Positions 26,240-35,886 are shown, counted from the stretch's first letter. The stretch: 64,000 nt of DNA from an uncultured Flavobacteriales bacterium (GCA_913020435.1 CAJVZZ010000011.1:36573-100572), one strand, 5' to 3'. Notes: generated by a model from the sequence alone, not told the origin. Made by a program: numbers and translations.

Positions 26240-27409
26240 TCAAATACTTAGGACTAATTCTTCGGCACGAATTCGAGCCAATTTATCGGTTTGGACATAA
26301 TCTTCGTAGCTCGGCTTAGCTACAAAATCAACATTTTCCATGGTTAGTTGATTAATGTCTGCAATATCCAGAAACTTGATTTTATCTTCCAAAAATGCCT
26401 GGACCGAAACTTCATTTGCCGCATTCAGTACGCAAGCAGTATTTCCCTTTCTATCCAGCGCAGTATAGGCTAGATCTAGATTCTTAAACGTTTTTCGATC
26501 GGGTTGCTCAAAAGTCAGGTTTGAATAATCCATAAAATTAAATCGTGGAAAATCACTGTGAATCCTATTCGGATATGCAATCGCATATTGAATAGGAAGC
26601 TTCATATCTGGCAAACCCATTTGAGCTTTCATACTTCCATCTTCAAACTGCACGATAGAGTGAATAATCGATTGTGGGTGAACTATTACATCAATTTGAG
26701 CTGTTTCAAGAGCAAACAACCATTTAGCCTCTATTACCTCCAACCCCTTATTCATTAAGCTTGCAGAATCAATGGTGATTTTTGCGCCCATTTCCCAGTT
26801 CGGGTGCTTTAGGGCTTGAGCCTTTGTTACCGATTTAAGATCATCAATTGTTTTTCCTCTAAATGGTCCTCCAGAAGCAGTCAAATATATCTTTTCGATT
26901 TTATTGTGGAATTCTCCCGCCAAACATTGAAAAATGGCAGAGTGCTCTGAATCTACTGGATAAATATTAACCCCTTTTTCCCGGGCCAATTGTGTTACAA
27001 TTTCACCAGCAACCACAAGGGTTTCTTTATTTGCAAGGGCAATGCTTTTTCCAGCATTAATAGCCGCTAACGTCGGTTTTAGGCCTGCATAACCCACTAA
27101 GGCAGTCAAAACGACATCGATTTCCTTCATCTCAACTACCTGTGACAAAGCTTCGCTACCAGCATAAACCTTTATATCATCTTCCCAAAGCGCATCCTTT
27201 ACCTCTTTGAATTTGGATTCATCGGCAATCACCACCGCATTGGGTTTGAATTTTTTGGCTTGCTCAATTAATAACTTACTGTTGCGGTTTACGGTTAAGA
27301 CCTCAACAACAAATTTATCTGCGTGCGCTTCAATCACTTCTAGTGCCTGCGTGCCTATGCTTCCACTTGAGCCAAGAATGGCAATTCCTTTAGGTTTCTC
27401 TTCTTCCAT
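26240..27409 (-). CDS. dxr: 1-deoxy-D-xylulose-5-phosphate reductoisomerase
   Basis: 389 residues from the ATG at 27409, preferred because it puts the NADPH-binding motif IAILGSSGSIG close to the N-terminus; an ATG 36 bases upstream gives a non-conserved extension. Converts 1-deoxy-D-xylulose 5-phosphate to 2-C-methyl-D-erythritol 4-phosphate, the committed step of the MEP isoprenoid pathway. The metal and substrate motifs PVDSEHSAIFQCL, TASGGPFRG, ALKHPNWEMGAKITIDSA and NKGLEVIEA are intact, and so is the C-terminal helical domain. It lies upstream of rseP in the same direction, a frequent pairing in bacteria. Confidence 0.95.
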   Translation of the reverse strand: MEEEKPKGIAILGSSGSIGTQALEVIEAHADKFVVEVLTVNRNSKLLIEQAKKFKPNAVVIADESKFKEVKDALWEDDIKVYAGSEALSQVVEMKEIDVVLTALVGYAGLKPTLAAINAGKSIALANKETLVVAGEIVTQLAREKGVNIYPVDSEHSAIFQCLAGEFHNKIEKIYLTASGGPFRGKTIDDLKSVTKAQALKHPNWEMGAKITIDSASLMNKGLEVIEAKWLFALETAQIDVIVHPQSIIHSIVQFEDGSMKAQMGLPDMKLPIQYAIAYPNRIHSDFPRFNFMDYSNLTFEQPDRKTFKNLDLAYTALDRKGNTACVLNAANEVSVQAFLEDKIKFLDIADINQLTMENVDFVAKPSYEDYVQTDKLARIRAEELVLSI

Positions 27410-27481
27410 AAGACCAACAAAAGTAGCTTTTTGAATAACCGTCAAATGAAGTATTTACACTCATTTCAAATAAAATCCGAA

Positions 27482-27489
27482 TACTTTTG
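27482..27489 (+). promoter_or_regulatory. Bacteroidota -7 promoter element (TACTTTTG) of porZ
   Basis: Exact TAnnTTTG match 7 bases before the porZ start codon at 27497. Transcription would start almost at the ATG, so the message may be nearly leaderless or the second ATG at 27503 may be used. Confidence 0.5.
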
Positions 27490-27496
27490 TTCTTAG

Positions 27497-29812
27497 ATGC
27501 TTATGCGACTTATACTTCCGTTATTATTTCTGATAATTTCATTTGACTCCAACGCACAATCGGTGCCCATTGGTCAATGGCAAGATCACCTTACGTATAG
27601 CAATGTTCCTTTTGTGAGTTTAGCTAACGGAAAAGCTTACGCCGCTTCTGAAAGTGGTTTATTTTCTGTTGAACCATCAGAAAACTCTATAAGCCGATTG
27701 AGCACCATTAACGGGTTATCCAATATTAAAGCAACTGCCTTGGGCAGTGCCACAGAAAGCGCCCCATTATTTGTTGGTTATGAAGATGGCGTAATCGATG
27801 TGGTTACAGGAAATTCTATTTCTCCTTTAATAGACATTAAACGCTCTAATATCATTGGCAATAAACAAGTAAATCATTTCAACTTCTACTCCAATGAAAT
27901 CTGCTTTGTAAGTACCGGATTCGGCATTTTACAATACGATTTAGTAAAAAATGAAATTAAAGAGACTTTTTTAATTGGAGCTAATGGCAGCTACTTGTTT
28001 GTTAATTCAACAACTGTTTTTGAAGGTGCATTATGGGCCGCAACGGATTCGGGGATATACAGTGCTCTTATTTCTGATGACTTATTTGATCCTAGTAGTT
28101 GGACTAAAGATCTGCGGCTTAATGATTCTATAACCACTTATGACAATATAATATCTTACCAAAACACTTTACTTGTAAATCGATATCAAGAAGGATTTAG
28201 AAAAGATGAATTATTACTGTATAACGGAACTACTTGGGAGCCCATTTTAGCAGAAACCAAGGAATCATTTAGAGCAATAAAAGTGTTTGGTGACTTGCTC
28301 ATAATAGCAAACAGTACAAGTATAGAGGTTTATAAAAACGGAGACTTTACAAATCAATTTCAACGCCTTTTTGCTGTTGATGAAGCGAGCATTTTGCCGC
28401 GCTCTGTAACTTACAGTTCCGAGGGGCATATTTGGACAGGCACCTCTGGGAAAGGCTTGATTCGGAGTCGAAACCCTTTTGATAATGATCAGTATTTAAT
28501 CCCTGGACCGGTATCTACAAAAGCTTTTGGGCTAAATTATTCTTTCGATGAAATTTATGTTAGCGGCGGCGGTAATTCTGATATTCAGGTTAGAACAAAT
28601 ACCCGGGCCGAGGTTTCTAAGTTTGATGGAACCACTTGGACCTTATTTTCTGAAGCAACCATAAATGAATTCGACAGTATTGAAGATATTCTAAATACTT
28701 CTTTCAATCCCTTAATTCCAACTCAATTTGCTGCTGCCAGTATGAACAATGGTCTCATTATTTGTGATAATGCGAGCGTCAAAATAATTTATGATGTAAA
28801 CAATAGCCCACTTGAGTCTTTAGGAGGTTCTGGGGCAACCTTTGTAACTGGTGTGCAATACGATGCTAACGGAAATCTGTGGATTTCTAATAGTATTGCT
28901 AATAGTCCCCTGAAAGTACTTACCGCTGAAGGACAGTGGATTTCGTTTGCCAGTAACACCGGCGTTCCCGAAACTACCAATCAAATATTAGTAACCAGCA
29001 ACAATCAGGTTTGGCAAATAAGACCTGGAAAAGGAATCTATATTTTAGGACACAACGGAACGATTGACAACTTTGATGATGATGATCTTTTAGTACTTCA
29101 AGAAGGGTCCGGAAATGGGAAACTGGCAAGTAATGACGTAACTGCCATGGCTGAAGATACTGATGGAAATGTTTGGGTAGGCACCAACATTGGGATGACG
29201 GTCTTTTACAATGCAGCTAACATTTTGTCCGAGAGCTCTTTCGATGGATCAGAAGTTCTTATTACGCAAGATGGACAAACACAGGTATTGTTTGAAAATC
29301 AGTTTATTACTGATATTGTAGTCGATCCGGCTAATAGAAAATGGTTTTCTACACGTGGAGCTGGGGTTTACTTAATGTCTGCAGATGGTACTCAGGAGCT
29401 CGCGCATTTTACTGCCGAAAATTCACCGTTATATTCCAATAACGTGAACAGTTTGGCGATTTTACCAAAAACTGGAGAGGTTTTTATAGCCACAGAACAG
29501 GGAATTATTAGCTATCGAGGCGAAGCCATTAATGGGAATGAGGGCCTTGAGGATTTATTAGTTTTTCCAAATCCTGTACCTCCAAATTATAATGGAACTG
29601 TTGGTATTTCAGGGTTGACAAATAATGCTGAAGTTATTATTTCAGATGTAGGTGGCTCGGTAGTTCAGCGACTCACTAGTAATGGTGGACAAGCCGTGTG
29701 GAATTTGCTCAATCAAAATGGTGTTCTCGTTCAGAATGGCGTTTATTTGGTTTATGTGGTCTCTGAAGATGGCGATCAAAAAGCTGTTTCCAAGGTGCTT
29801 GTAGAGCGATAA
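27497..29812 (+). CDS. porZ: PorZ-like beta-propeller component of the type IX secretion system
   Basis: 771 residues with a signal peptide (RLILPLLFLIISFDSNAQ) followed at once by the family opening PIGQWQDHLTYSN. Residues about 25-680 hold two-component-regulator-type propeller blades (YAASESGLFSVE, ISRLSTINGLSNI, VWVGTNIGMTVFY, NRKWFSTRGAGVYLM). The last 85 residues are a T9SS-type C-terminal domain (VFPNPVPPNYNGTV, ISDVGGSVVQR, LVQNGVYLVYVV). This layout and length match Porphyromonas PorZ (about 776 residues), a surface part of the attachment complex that works with PorU. ATG at 27503 is an alternative start. It is a single gene, divergent from dxr. Its presence implies a working T9SS for the three sorting-domain proteins at 12-19 kb. 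Confidence 0.85.
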   Translation: MLMRLILPLLFLIISFDSNAQSVPIGQWQDHLTYSNVPFVSLANGKAYAASESGLFSVEPSENSISRLSTINGLSNIKATALGSATESAPLFVGYEDGVIDVVTGNSISPLIDIKRSNIIGNKQVNHFNFYSNEICFVSTGFGILQYDLVKNEIKETFLIGANGSYLFVNSTTVFEGALWAATDSGIYSALISDDLFDPSSWTKDLRLNDSITTYDNIISYQNTLLVNRYQEGFRKDELLLYNGTTWEPILAETKESFRAIKVFGDLLIIANSTSIEVYKNGDFTNQFQRLFAVDEASILPRSVTYSSEGHIWTGTSGKGLIRSRNPFDNDQYLIPGPVSTKAFGLNYSFDEIYVSGGGNSDIQVRTNTRAEVSKFDGTTWTLFSEATINEFDSIEDILNTSFNPLIPTQFAAASMNNGLIICDNASVKIIYDVNNSPLESLGGSGATFVTGVQYDANGNLWISNSIANSPLKVLTAEGQWISFASNTGVPETTNQILVTSNNQVWQIRPGKGIYILGHNGTIDNFDDDDLLVLQEGSGNGKLASNDVTAMAEDTDGNVWVGTNIGMTVFYNAANILSESSFDGSEVLITQDGQTQVLFENQFITDIVVDPANRKWFSTRGAGVYLMSADGTQELAHFTAENSPLYSNNVNSLAILPKTGEVFIATEQGIISYRGEAINGNEGLEDLLVFPNPVPPNYNGTVGISGLTNNAEVIISDVGGSVVQRLTSNGGQAVWNLLNQNGVLVQNGVYLVYVVSEDGDQKAVSKVLVER

Positions 29813-29870
29813 ATCGTTAATAGGATGCTTTATTCTCTATTGCTCCCCTAATTCCGATAGCTATTGGCCT

Positions 29871-30216
29871 GGAATCTAAATAAGGAAAGTGTGTTCTCGA
29901 TACACCTTTATTCCACTAGCTCCATAAAGTCACTCGAACTGACAGCTTTGATAACTGGCCAGATCGCAATTTAAATTATGTAGGCGTGTTCTCGATACGG
30001 ATACTCCAAGTAATAAAACCAAAGTCATTCCGAAAGAATAGCTGAACTTTTCGACTGAAAAGATTTAGAGAAACTTCTATCAAGAATCTAAAAACGTAAG
30101 CGTATTATCTATACACTTTTATTCAAATAGCTGCATAAAAACACCTGAACTCCTAGCTGCAGTAAACACTGTCACTTCGTGTGGCGGGACGTTAGGGGCG
30201 TTGTATAGAGAAGGGT
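29871..30216. repeat. Degenerate intergenic repeat with diverged direct copies and an inverted arm
   Basis: The 473-base gap 29813-30285 has no gene. A segment at 29871-29956 (core TCTCGATACACCTTTATTCC..AGCTCCATAAAG) recurs, diverged, at 30083-30170 (TCTATACACTTTTATTCAAA..AGCTGCATAAAA), with a partial copy near 29984 (GTGTTCTCGATACGG). The right end (GTCACTTCGTGTGGCGGG, then GTTGTATAGAGAA, 30171-30216) is the approximate inverse complement of the left motifs CACTCGAACTGAC and TTCTCGATAC. It looks like a decayed palindromic repeat of the kind scattered through Flavobacteriia. A short hairpin (CCCAGT-CAA-ACTGGG) follows at 30232-30246. Confidence 0.55.
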
Positions 30217-30285
30217 AATTAAAAAGAGATGCCCAGTCAAACTGGGAATAACGTATTAGAATAGGGGGCGTGTCAAAAAGAAGGC

Positions 30286-30594
30286 TTAAGCCTCCAATAA
30301 CAACCCTTTGTATTCTTGGATTTCTTCCAAGTTCAAGGGGTTATCTGCTTTTGACATAAGCATCAACAAATACTCAAAGCTAGTTTCTTCGTCTTCGCCT
30401 CTTTCTTCAAAAACGTCGATATCGAATTTTTTATTTGCTTGAATGTATTCGTAAACCAATCGAGTAACCTTAGTTAAAGTAGGGTTTTCGGCTGCCTTAA
30501 ATACTTCACGCAATTCGATCAACGCAGTGATTAATTTTTCGCTTTCGAATCCTTCTTTCTTATATATTTTAAGTACGCTATCGAGTTCTTTCAT
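30286..30594 (-). CDS. Small conserved helical protein of unknown function
   Basis: 102 residues, all helical and acidic (about 20 Glu/Asp), with no signal peptide, cysteine or transmembrane segment. Sequence features include IYKKEGFESEKLITALIELREVF cut here into IYKKEGFESEKLI and TALIELREVFK, and a C-terminal EEIQEYKGLLLEA. It resembles small cytoplasmic proteins conserved in Bacteroidota without an assigned function. A short inverted repeat overlapping its stop codon (AAGGCTTAAGCCTT, followed on the minus strand by a T-rich stretch) may act as its terminator. It stands alone between two repeat-rich gaps. Confidence 0.75.
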   Translation of the reverse strand: MKELDSVLKIYKKEGFESEKLITALIELREVFKAAENPTLTKVTRLVYEYIQANKKFDIDVFEERGEDEETSFEYLLMLMSKADNPLNLEEIQEYKGLLLEA

Positions 30595-31056
30595 GTCAAA
30601 AATTTGAATGTCAAAATTAGCAATCTAGTTGCTTAAGTAGCGGAATAAAATAGAGTTTTTTAGGTCGGTTGGTTTGTGCTGTTTAATCGGTGCTTTCTCC
30701 CTTCCAACGCTAGGGGTTCTTTCTGTTTTCAAATGAATGATGCAGCCCTATCCCTGCCCGATCGTCATTTGGGGAGCGGGTTGGCGGCTTGTAACTCGCT
30801 ACCTCCCTGGCTGTTTTCCAGTCTGAAGCATTGAAATTCGAACAATAAACGCCTCGATATATGTGTTAAACACTTCAGCGCTTGAATCCCTGGCTAGGTT
30901 ATAAACTTGGTAAAAGCAGGAACTAAAAACAAGTCATTACATTAAAAAGTCGTCTGGCCCTCAATACACTTTTGTTTCGAGGGTTAAACCAAAACGGACA
31001 AAAAGTGTGGTTTCCTATACTCATGATATTACGGGTCACCAGGGTAAAGAGTGTTA
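30595..31056. other. Gene-free gap between the 102-aa gene and lspA
   Basis: 462 bases without a convincing reading frame. The only structure seen is a pair of inverted segments, ACACTTTTGT (near 30967) and ACAAAAAGTGT (near 31000), with a smaller CCCTC..GAGGG pairing inside the same stretch. On the minus strand this lies downstream of lspA and could form a weak 3'-end hairpin. Confidence 0.5.
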
Positions 31057-31710
31057 TTATTTCTCTTCTGTTTCCTTTGCAGCCGTCTCTTTTTCCTCTT
31101 CTTTTTTATCGTAGAACTTATTTTGGAAAACAGCTACAGAAATAACGCCGGTAGAAATAGCAGTGTCTGCAATATTAAAAACGGGTCTAAAAAACATAAA
31201 TGGATCTCCGCCAACTATAGGAAGCCATTCGGGATAAGAGCCACTCATTAATGGAAAGTAAAGCATATCTACCACTTTGCCATACATAAGATTGGAATAA
31301 CCACCAGCTTCGGGCATAAATGACGCTATTTGATGGTAGGAATCATTGAACCAAACGCCGTAAAAAACGGAGTCAACAATATTTCCCAATGCACCTGCAA
31401 AAATCAAGGACATACATACGATAAGTCCAGAGTGTGTTTCTTTCCTTTTTAGTAAATAAATGAGGTAATATAAAATCCCAAAAACGGCTACTACTCTAAA
31501 GGAGGTAAGAAACAACTTACCATACTCGCCCGCGAATTCCATTCCGAAGGCCATACCATTGTTCTCAGTAAAATGAATGTAAAACCAATTGCCCGCAATT
31601 TTATATTCCTGCCCCAGGTACATGGTTGTTTTTACCCAGAACTTACTCCATTGATCAATAACGATAACGCCTAATGAAACAACTAACGCGATGGTGGTTT
31701 TTCTATCCAT
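31057..31710 (-). CDS. lspA: Lipoprotein signal peptidase (signal peptidase II)
   Basis: 217 residues with four transmembrane helices (about 8-24, 70-88, 95-120 and 175-195). An aspartyl protease that cleaves the signal peptide of prolipoproteins in the inner membrane. The two catalytic aspartates lie in GNIVDSVFYG and NIADTAIS, and the conserved KFWVKTTM, NNGMAFG and VVDMLYFP segments are present. Longer than the usual 160-170 residues because of extra loops, plus a charged C-terminal tail (KKEEEKETAAKETEEK), as usual for Bacteroidota. Third gene of ileS-dksA-lspA; a strong hairpin separates it from dksA. Confidence 0.95.
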   Translation of the reverse strand: MDRKTTIALVVSLGVIVIDQWSKFWVKTTMYLGQEYKIAGNWFYIHFTENNGMAFGMEFAGEYGKLFLTSFRVVAVFGILYYLIYLLKRKETHSGLIVCMSLIFAGALGNIVDSVFYGVWFNDSYHQIASFMPEAGGYSNLMYGKVVDMLYFPLMSGSYPEWLPIVGGDPFMFFRPVFNIADTAISTGVISVAVFQNKFYDKKEEEKETAAKETEEK

Positions 31711-31719
31711 TTTTTAAAT

Positions 31720-31762
31720 AAAAAAGCCCTTCGGTCTCAATAACTATTGGGACAGTAGGACT
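31720..31762 (-). terminator. Intrinsic terminator/attenuator between dksA-like gene and lspA
   Basis: On the minus strand a long stem is formed by AGTCCT..CTGTCCCAATA pairing with TATTGAGACCG..AGGGCT, followed by a T-rich tract (six T, then ATTT). It sits in the 76-base gap between dksA (stop 31787) and lspA (start 31710), so it should end or attenuate the ileS-dksA transcript. Confidence 0.65.
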
Positions 31763-31786
31763 TTAAAAATATCAATTGTATTGTTA

Positions 31787-32170
31787 TTACTTCTGCTGAG
31801 CCATCTTAGCTTCAATACTCAACGTGGCATGCGGCACCGCTTTTAACCGGTCTTTAGGAATCAGTTTTCCTGTTACACGACATATTCCGTAAGTTTTGTT
31901 TATAATCCGATTCAACGCAATTTCTAGATGATCGATAAACTTCTTTTGTCTTAACGCCAACTGCGCTGTTTCTTCTCTAGTTAAAACATCAGAGCCATCT
32001 TCCATCATTTTAAATGTTGGAGAAGTATCATTAGTTCCATGATCATCGCCAAGATTCATAGTAGTTGAAAGGTCTTCCAAGTCTTTGTGAGCCTCTGCTA
32101 ACTTATCATTAATAAGTGCTTTGAATTCTTCTAATTCAGCATCTGAATATCTTGATTTTTCTTCTGCCAT
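31787..32170 (-). CDS. TraR/DksA-family protein lacking the zinc-finger cysteines
   Basis: 127 residues. DksA-family proteins bind the RNA polymerase secondary channel through an N-terminal coiled coil (here residues about 8-75, SDAELEEFKALINDKLAEA, with the acidic tip region DDHGTNDTSPT). They normally hold a C-terminal C4 zinc finger. In this protein the finger region reads YGICRVTGKLIPKDRLKAVPH, keeping a single Cys, so zinc binding is unlikely. This is common in Bacteroidota members. It lies 12 bases downstream of ileS and upstream of lspA, the standard order. It may modulate ppGpp-dependent transcription; effect on targets unknown. Confidence 0.88.
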   Translation of the reverse strand: MAEEKSRYSDAELEEFKALINDKLAEAHKDLEDLSTTMNLGDDHGTNDTSPTFKMMEDGSDVLTREETAQLALRQKKFIDHLEIALNRIINKTYGICRVTGKLIPKDRLKAVPHATLSIEAKMAQQK

Positions 32171-32182
32171 AACAAATGGGTA

Positions 32183-35100
32183 TTAAATTTTTTCTATTTC
32201 TAATTGCGTTACAAGCCCCTCTTCTAACTCAACTTCTAGTCCATTTGGTAATGCACTGTCCGAGAAATTCAGTTCGTCTGTAAGCGTCTCTGTGCGAATA
32301 TAATCCAAATTGTTTTTCACAGCTAACTGCAAAAATTCATTTTTTGCAATATTCACATTTATTCTATCGGTAACCTCAAACCCACTGTCCTTGCGCAGGT
32401 TCTGGATTCTATTCACCAACTCCCTTGCTAAACCTTCCTGATGCAGTTCTTCACTGATATTAATATCTAAAGCAACGGTAATTTTTCCGTCAGTAGCTAC
32501 CGACCAACCTGGCACGTCTTGAGAAGTAATTTCAACCGCATCTTTAGTAAGTTCCAAGTGTTCTCCATTCAGCTCTAAAGCAATCTTGCCTGTAGACTCT
32601 AACTCGTTAATTTCTTCTTGACCAAATTGCATAATCAACCCAGCCAATTGCTTCATTTGCTTTCCAAACTTAGGACCCAAGACTTTAAAGTCCGGCTTAA
32701 TTTGCTTGATCAACAAATTGTTATTTGGATCGATAATCTCAATCTCTTTGATGTTTACCTCACCACAAATCAAAGGCTCAACCAGCTTAAGTTGGGCTTT
32801 AAATTTTTCTTCCAAAGCAGGAACCATGACGCGTTGCAGTGGTTGACGCACTCGAATAGATTCCTTTTTTCTTAATGCCAGAATCAATGAAGCGGCCTTT
32901 TGAGCAATAGCCATTCTTTCTTCCAAAGCCTCGTCCTGATGATTGGTATTTACTCCTGGAATTCTAGTGTGATGTACCGATAAAACAACATTCTTTCCAG
33001 ATACGGAATTCAAATCGCGAAACAATTGATCACAATAGAACGGCGCAACTGGACTCGCTATAATTGCAACCGTTTCTAAACATTGATACATAGTTTGGTA
33101 AGCTGATATTTTATCAGCAGCATAATCCCCTCTCCAAAAACGTTTACGACACAAACGCACCCACCAGTTAGAGAAATCATCTACCACAAACTCCTGAATC
33201 AATCGGGTGGCTTTTGTAGGTTCATAATCGTCCATTGATGCCTTCACCTTTTCGACTAGTGTGTTCAATCTAGAAATAATCCAACGATCAATTTCTGGTC
33301 GTGTTGCCATATCGATTTCATCCTCATTATAAGCGAATCCATCAACATTAGCGTACAATGCAAAGAATGCGTATGAATTGTGCAATGCTCTAAAAAACTT
33401 ACGCTGAACTTCAGTAATGCCCTCTAAGTCAAATTTCAAATTGTCCCAAGGCTGAGCGTTTGAAATCATGTACCAACGTGTTGCATCAGGGCCATACTTG
33501 TCTAAAGTTTTAAACGGATCAACGGCGTTGCCTAATCTTTTAGACATTTTTTGACCATTTTTATCCAACACCAATCCGTTAGAAACCACGTTTTTAAACG
33601 CAACTGATTTCTGCGTCATGGTTGCAATTGCATGCAAAGTAAAAAACCAACCTCTTGTTTGATCAACTCCCTCAGCAATAAAGTCTGCTGGATAGTTTTG
33701 CTCAAAAATTTCTTTATTTTCAAATGGGTAGTGCCATTGCGCATAGGGCATAGATCCGCTGTCAAACCAAACATCAATCAAATCACTTTCGCGAATCATT
33801 GGGCTTCCCTCAGCATCAACTAATATTATTTGATCGACAATGTGTTTGTGCAAATCCACTTTGTCGTAATTCTCTTCACTCATATCACCTGGCTCAAATT
33901 CTGAGAAAGGATCTTTTGACATTACACCCGCATCAACTGATTTTTTAATTTCCGATTTAAGTTCTGCCAACGAGCCAATAACCTTTAGCTCTTTTGTTTT
34001 TTCATTTACCCAAATCGGAATTGGAATACCCCAGAATCGACTTCTAGATAGGTTCCAATCTTGCAGGTTTTCCAACCAGTTTCCAAAACGACCTTCACCC
34101 GTTGAAGCTGGTTTCCAGTTGATCTTTTTATTGTTTGCAATTAACTCATCCTTAACCATGGTAGATTTTACAAACCAAGAATCTAATGGGTAATACAACA
34201 CGGGCTTATCGGTTCTCCAACAATGCGGGTAACTGTGTTCGTATTTCTCCACTTTAAACGCACGATTTTCTTCTTTTAATCGAATGGCAATTTCAACATC
34301 TACCGATCGATCTGGCTCATCACTAGCATCGTAATATTCGTTTTTAACGTATTTGCCTGCATATTCGCCCATTATATCAATGAACTTTCCTTGCAAATCA
34401 ACAAGAGGAATTGAGTTTCCCTCATCATCTTTAACCAGTAATGGCGGTACTCCGGCAACCTTAGCGACCATAGCATCATCTGCTCCAAAAGTTGGTGCGG
34501 TATGCACTATACCGGTTCCGTCTTCGGTTGTTACAAAATCACCTGCAATTACTCGAAACGCTTTATCAGCATTTTCAAACGGCAATGCAAACGGTAAGAG
34601 TTGCTCGTATTTAATATCTAATAATTCTGATCCTTTAAACTCTCCAACAATGCTATGAGGCAGTGTTTTTCCCGAGATTTTAATATCAGCAGAGGTTTGG
34701 TTTTCGTGTTCAGGATTAAAGTATTTACTCAATAAATCTTTAGCCAAAATCACCGAAATTTTCTCTTCGGTGTATTGATTATAGGTGTCCACTAAAACGT
34801 AAGTAATATTTTTACCTACCGTCAATGCTGTATTCGAAGGCAGGGTCCAAGGAGTGGTTGTCCAAGCTATAAAAAATGGATCATTACCCGCTTTTTCGAA
34901 TATTTTCTCAGATTTTTCGTCTCGAATAACTTTGAACTGGGCAACAATTGTGGTGTCTTTTACATCGCGATAAGTACCCGGTTGATTCAATTCGTGAGAA
35001 CTTAAACCTGTCCCCGCTTTTGGCGAATAGGGTTGAATCGTGTACCCTTTATAGAGTAAATCTTTTTTGTAAAGCGTTTTTAGCAAATACCATACAGACT

Positions 35101-35572
35101 CCATGTACTTGCTTTTATAGGTGATATATGGATCTTCCATATCCACCCAATAACCCATTCTTTCGGTTAGGCTATTCCAAATATCTGTATAGCGCATTAC
35201 TGCCTTTCGGCAAGCCAAATTGTAATCTTCTACGCTTATCGTTTTGCCAATATCTTCTTTAGTAATTCCCAGTTCTTTTTCTACACCCAATTCAACGGGT
35301 AGGCCGTGTGTATCCCAGCCTGCTTTTCGGTTTACTAAATAACCGTCCAATGTTTTGTAGCGGCAAAAAATGTCTTTAATAGCCCGCGCCATAACGTGGT
35401 GAATACCGGGTAGTCCGTTTGCAGAAGGAGGTCCTTCATAAAAAACGAATGGCTTTTCATCCTTGCGTAATTCTATACTTTGTTCAAATGTATTTTCATT
35501 TTCCCAAGTCTTTAGAATTCGATCCGCCACAGCTGGCAAATCCAAGGTTTTATATTCTGGATATTTTTTCAT
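32183..35572 (-). CDS. ileS: Isoleucyl-tRNA synthetase
   Basis: 1,129 residues from the ATG at 35572 (MKKYPEYKTLDLP, the usual N-terminus). A longer frame to 35641 adds a hydrophobic leader absent from the family and is rejected. Charges tRNA-Ile with isoleucine. The signature HIGH equivalent is PPSANGLPGIHHVMAR, the KMSKS motif is KMSKRLGNAVDP, and the editing domain with TTPWTLPSN is present near residue 250. The C-terminal anticodon-binding domain is complete. First gene of the ileS-dksA-lspA group. Ends 12 bases before the dksA-like start. No tRNA-Ile or T-box element is visible upstream. Confidence 0.96.
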   Translation of the reverse strand: MKKYPEYKTLDLPAVADRILKTWENENTFEQSIELRKDEKPFVFYEGPPSANGLPGIHHVMARAIKDIFCRYKTLDGYLVNRKAGWDTHGLPVELGVEKELGITKEDIGKTISVEDYNLACRKAVMRYTDIWNSLTERMGYWVDMEDPYITYKSKYMESVWYLLKTLYKKDLLYKGYTIQPYSPKAGTGLSSHELNQPGTYRDVKDTTIVAQFKVIRDEKSEKIFEKAGNDPFFIAWTTTPWTLPSNTALTVGKNITYVLVDTYNQYTEEKISVILAKDLLSKYFNPEHENQTSADIKISGKTLPHSIVGEFKGSELLDIKYEQLLPFALPFENADKAFRVIAGDFVTTEDGTGIVHTAPTFGADDAMVAKVAGVPPLLVKDDEGNSIPLVDLQGKFIDIMGEYAGKYVKNEYYDASDEPDRSVDVEIAIRLKEENRAFKVEKYEHSYPHCWRTDKPVLYYPLDSWFVKSTMVKDELIANNKKINWKPASTGEGRFGNWLENLQDWNLSRSRFWGIPIPIWVNEKTKELKVIGSLAELKSEIKKSVDAGVMSKDPFSEFEPGDMSEENYDKVDLHKHIVDQIILVDAEGSPMIRESDLIDVWFDSGSMPYAQWHYPFENKEIFEQNYPADFIAEGVDQTRGWFFTLHAIATMTQKSVAFKNVVSNGLVLDKNGQKMSKRLGNAVDPFKTLDKYGPDATRWYMISNAQPWDNLKFDLEGITEVQRKFFRALHNSYAFFALYANVDGFAYNEDEIDMATRPEIDRWIISRLNTLVEKVKASMDDYEPTKATRLIQEFVVDDFSNWWVRLCRKRFWRGDYAADKISAYQTMYQCLETVAIIASPVAPFYCDQLFRDLNSVSGKNVVLSVHHTRIPGVNTNHQDEALEERMAIAQKAASLILALRKKESIRVRQPLQRVMVPALEEKFKAQLKLVEPLICGEVNIKEIEIIDPNNNLLIKQIKPDFKVLGPKFGKQMKQLAGLIMQFGQEEINELESTGKIALELNGEHLELTKDAVEITSQDVPGWSVATDGKITVALDINISEELHQEGLARELVNRIQNLRKDSGFEVTDRINVNIAKNEFLQLAVKNNLDYIRTETLTDELNFSDSALPNGLEVELEEGLVTQLEIEKI

Positions 35573-35868
35573 TTGGTACGCTCTAAAATAGAGCTGCAAA
35601 AGTAGAAATTTCAATGGGGTTGGGTACGCAGAGAACCACAAAGGAAAAGTAGCGTTTCGCCGAGGGTTTTTGCGCAGCAGGTCACGCTGATATTCTTAGG
35701 TTTTTTTCGATACAAACAGTATCCAAACGCTCCGTAATTTCCAGAAATTAGATAAGCAATAGGATAACAAAGAGCTTATGCCTCTTCTGTCCGGAAGCTC
35801 CAAATTAGTGAATGGATTATTCCTTTTCTTTTTTTTTTACCAAACCAAAACCAATCGAAACAACTTAT

Positions 35869-35876
35869 TACTTTTG
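35869..35876 (+). promoter_or_regulatory. -7 promoter element (TACTTTTG) of tRNA-Arg
   Basis: Exact TAnnTTTG match 10 bases before the first base of tRNA-Arg at 35887, the spacing expected for a tRNA start. A similar element precedes tRNA-Cys and tRNA-Val in this window. Confidence 0.6.
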
Positions 35877-35886
35877 ACGCTCAATT

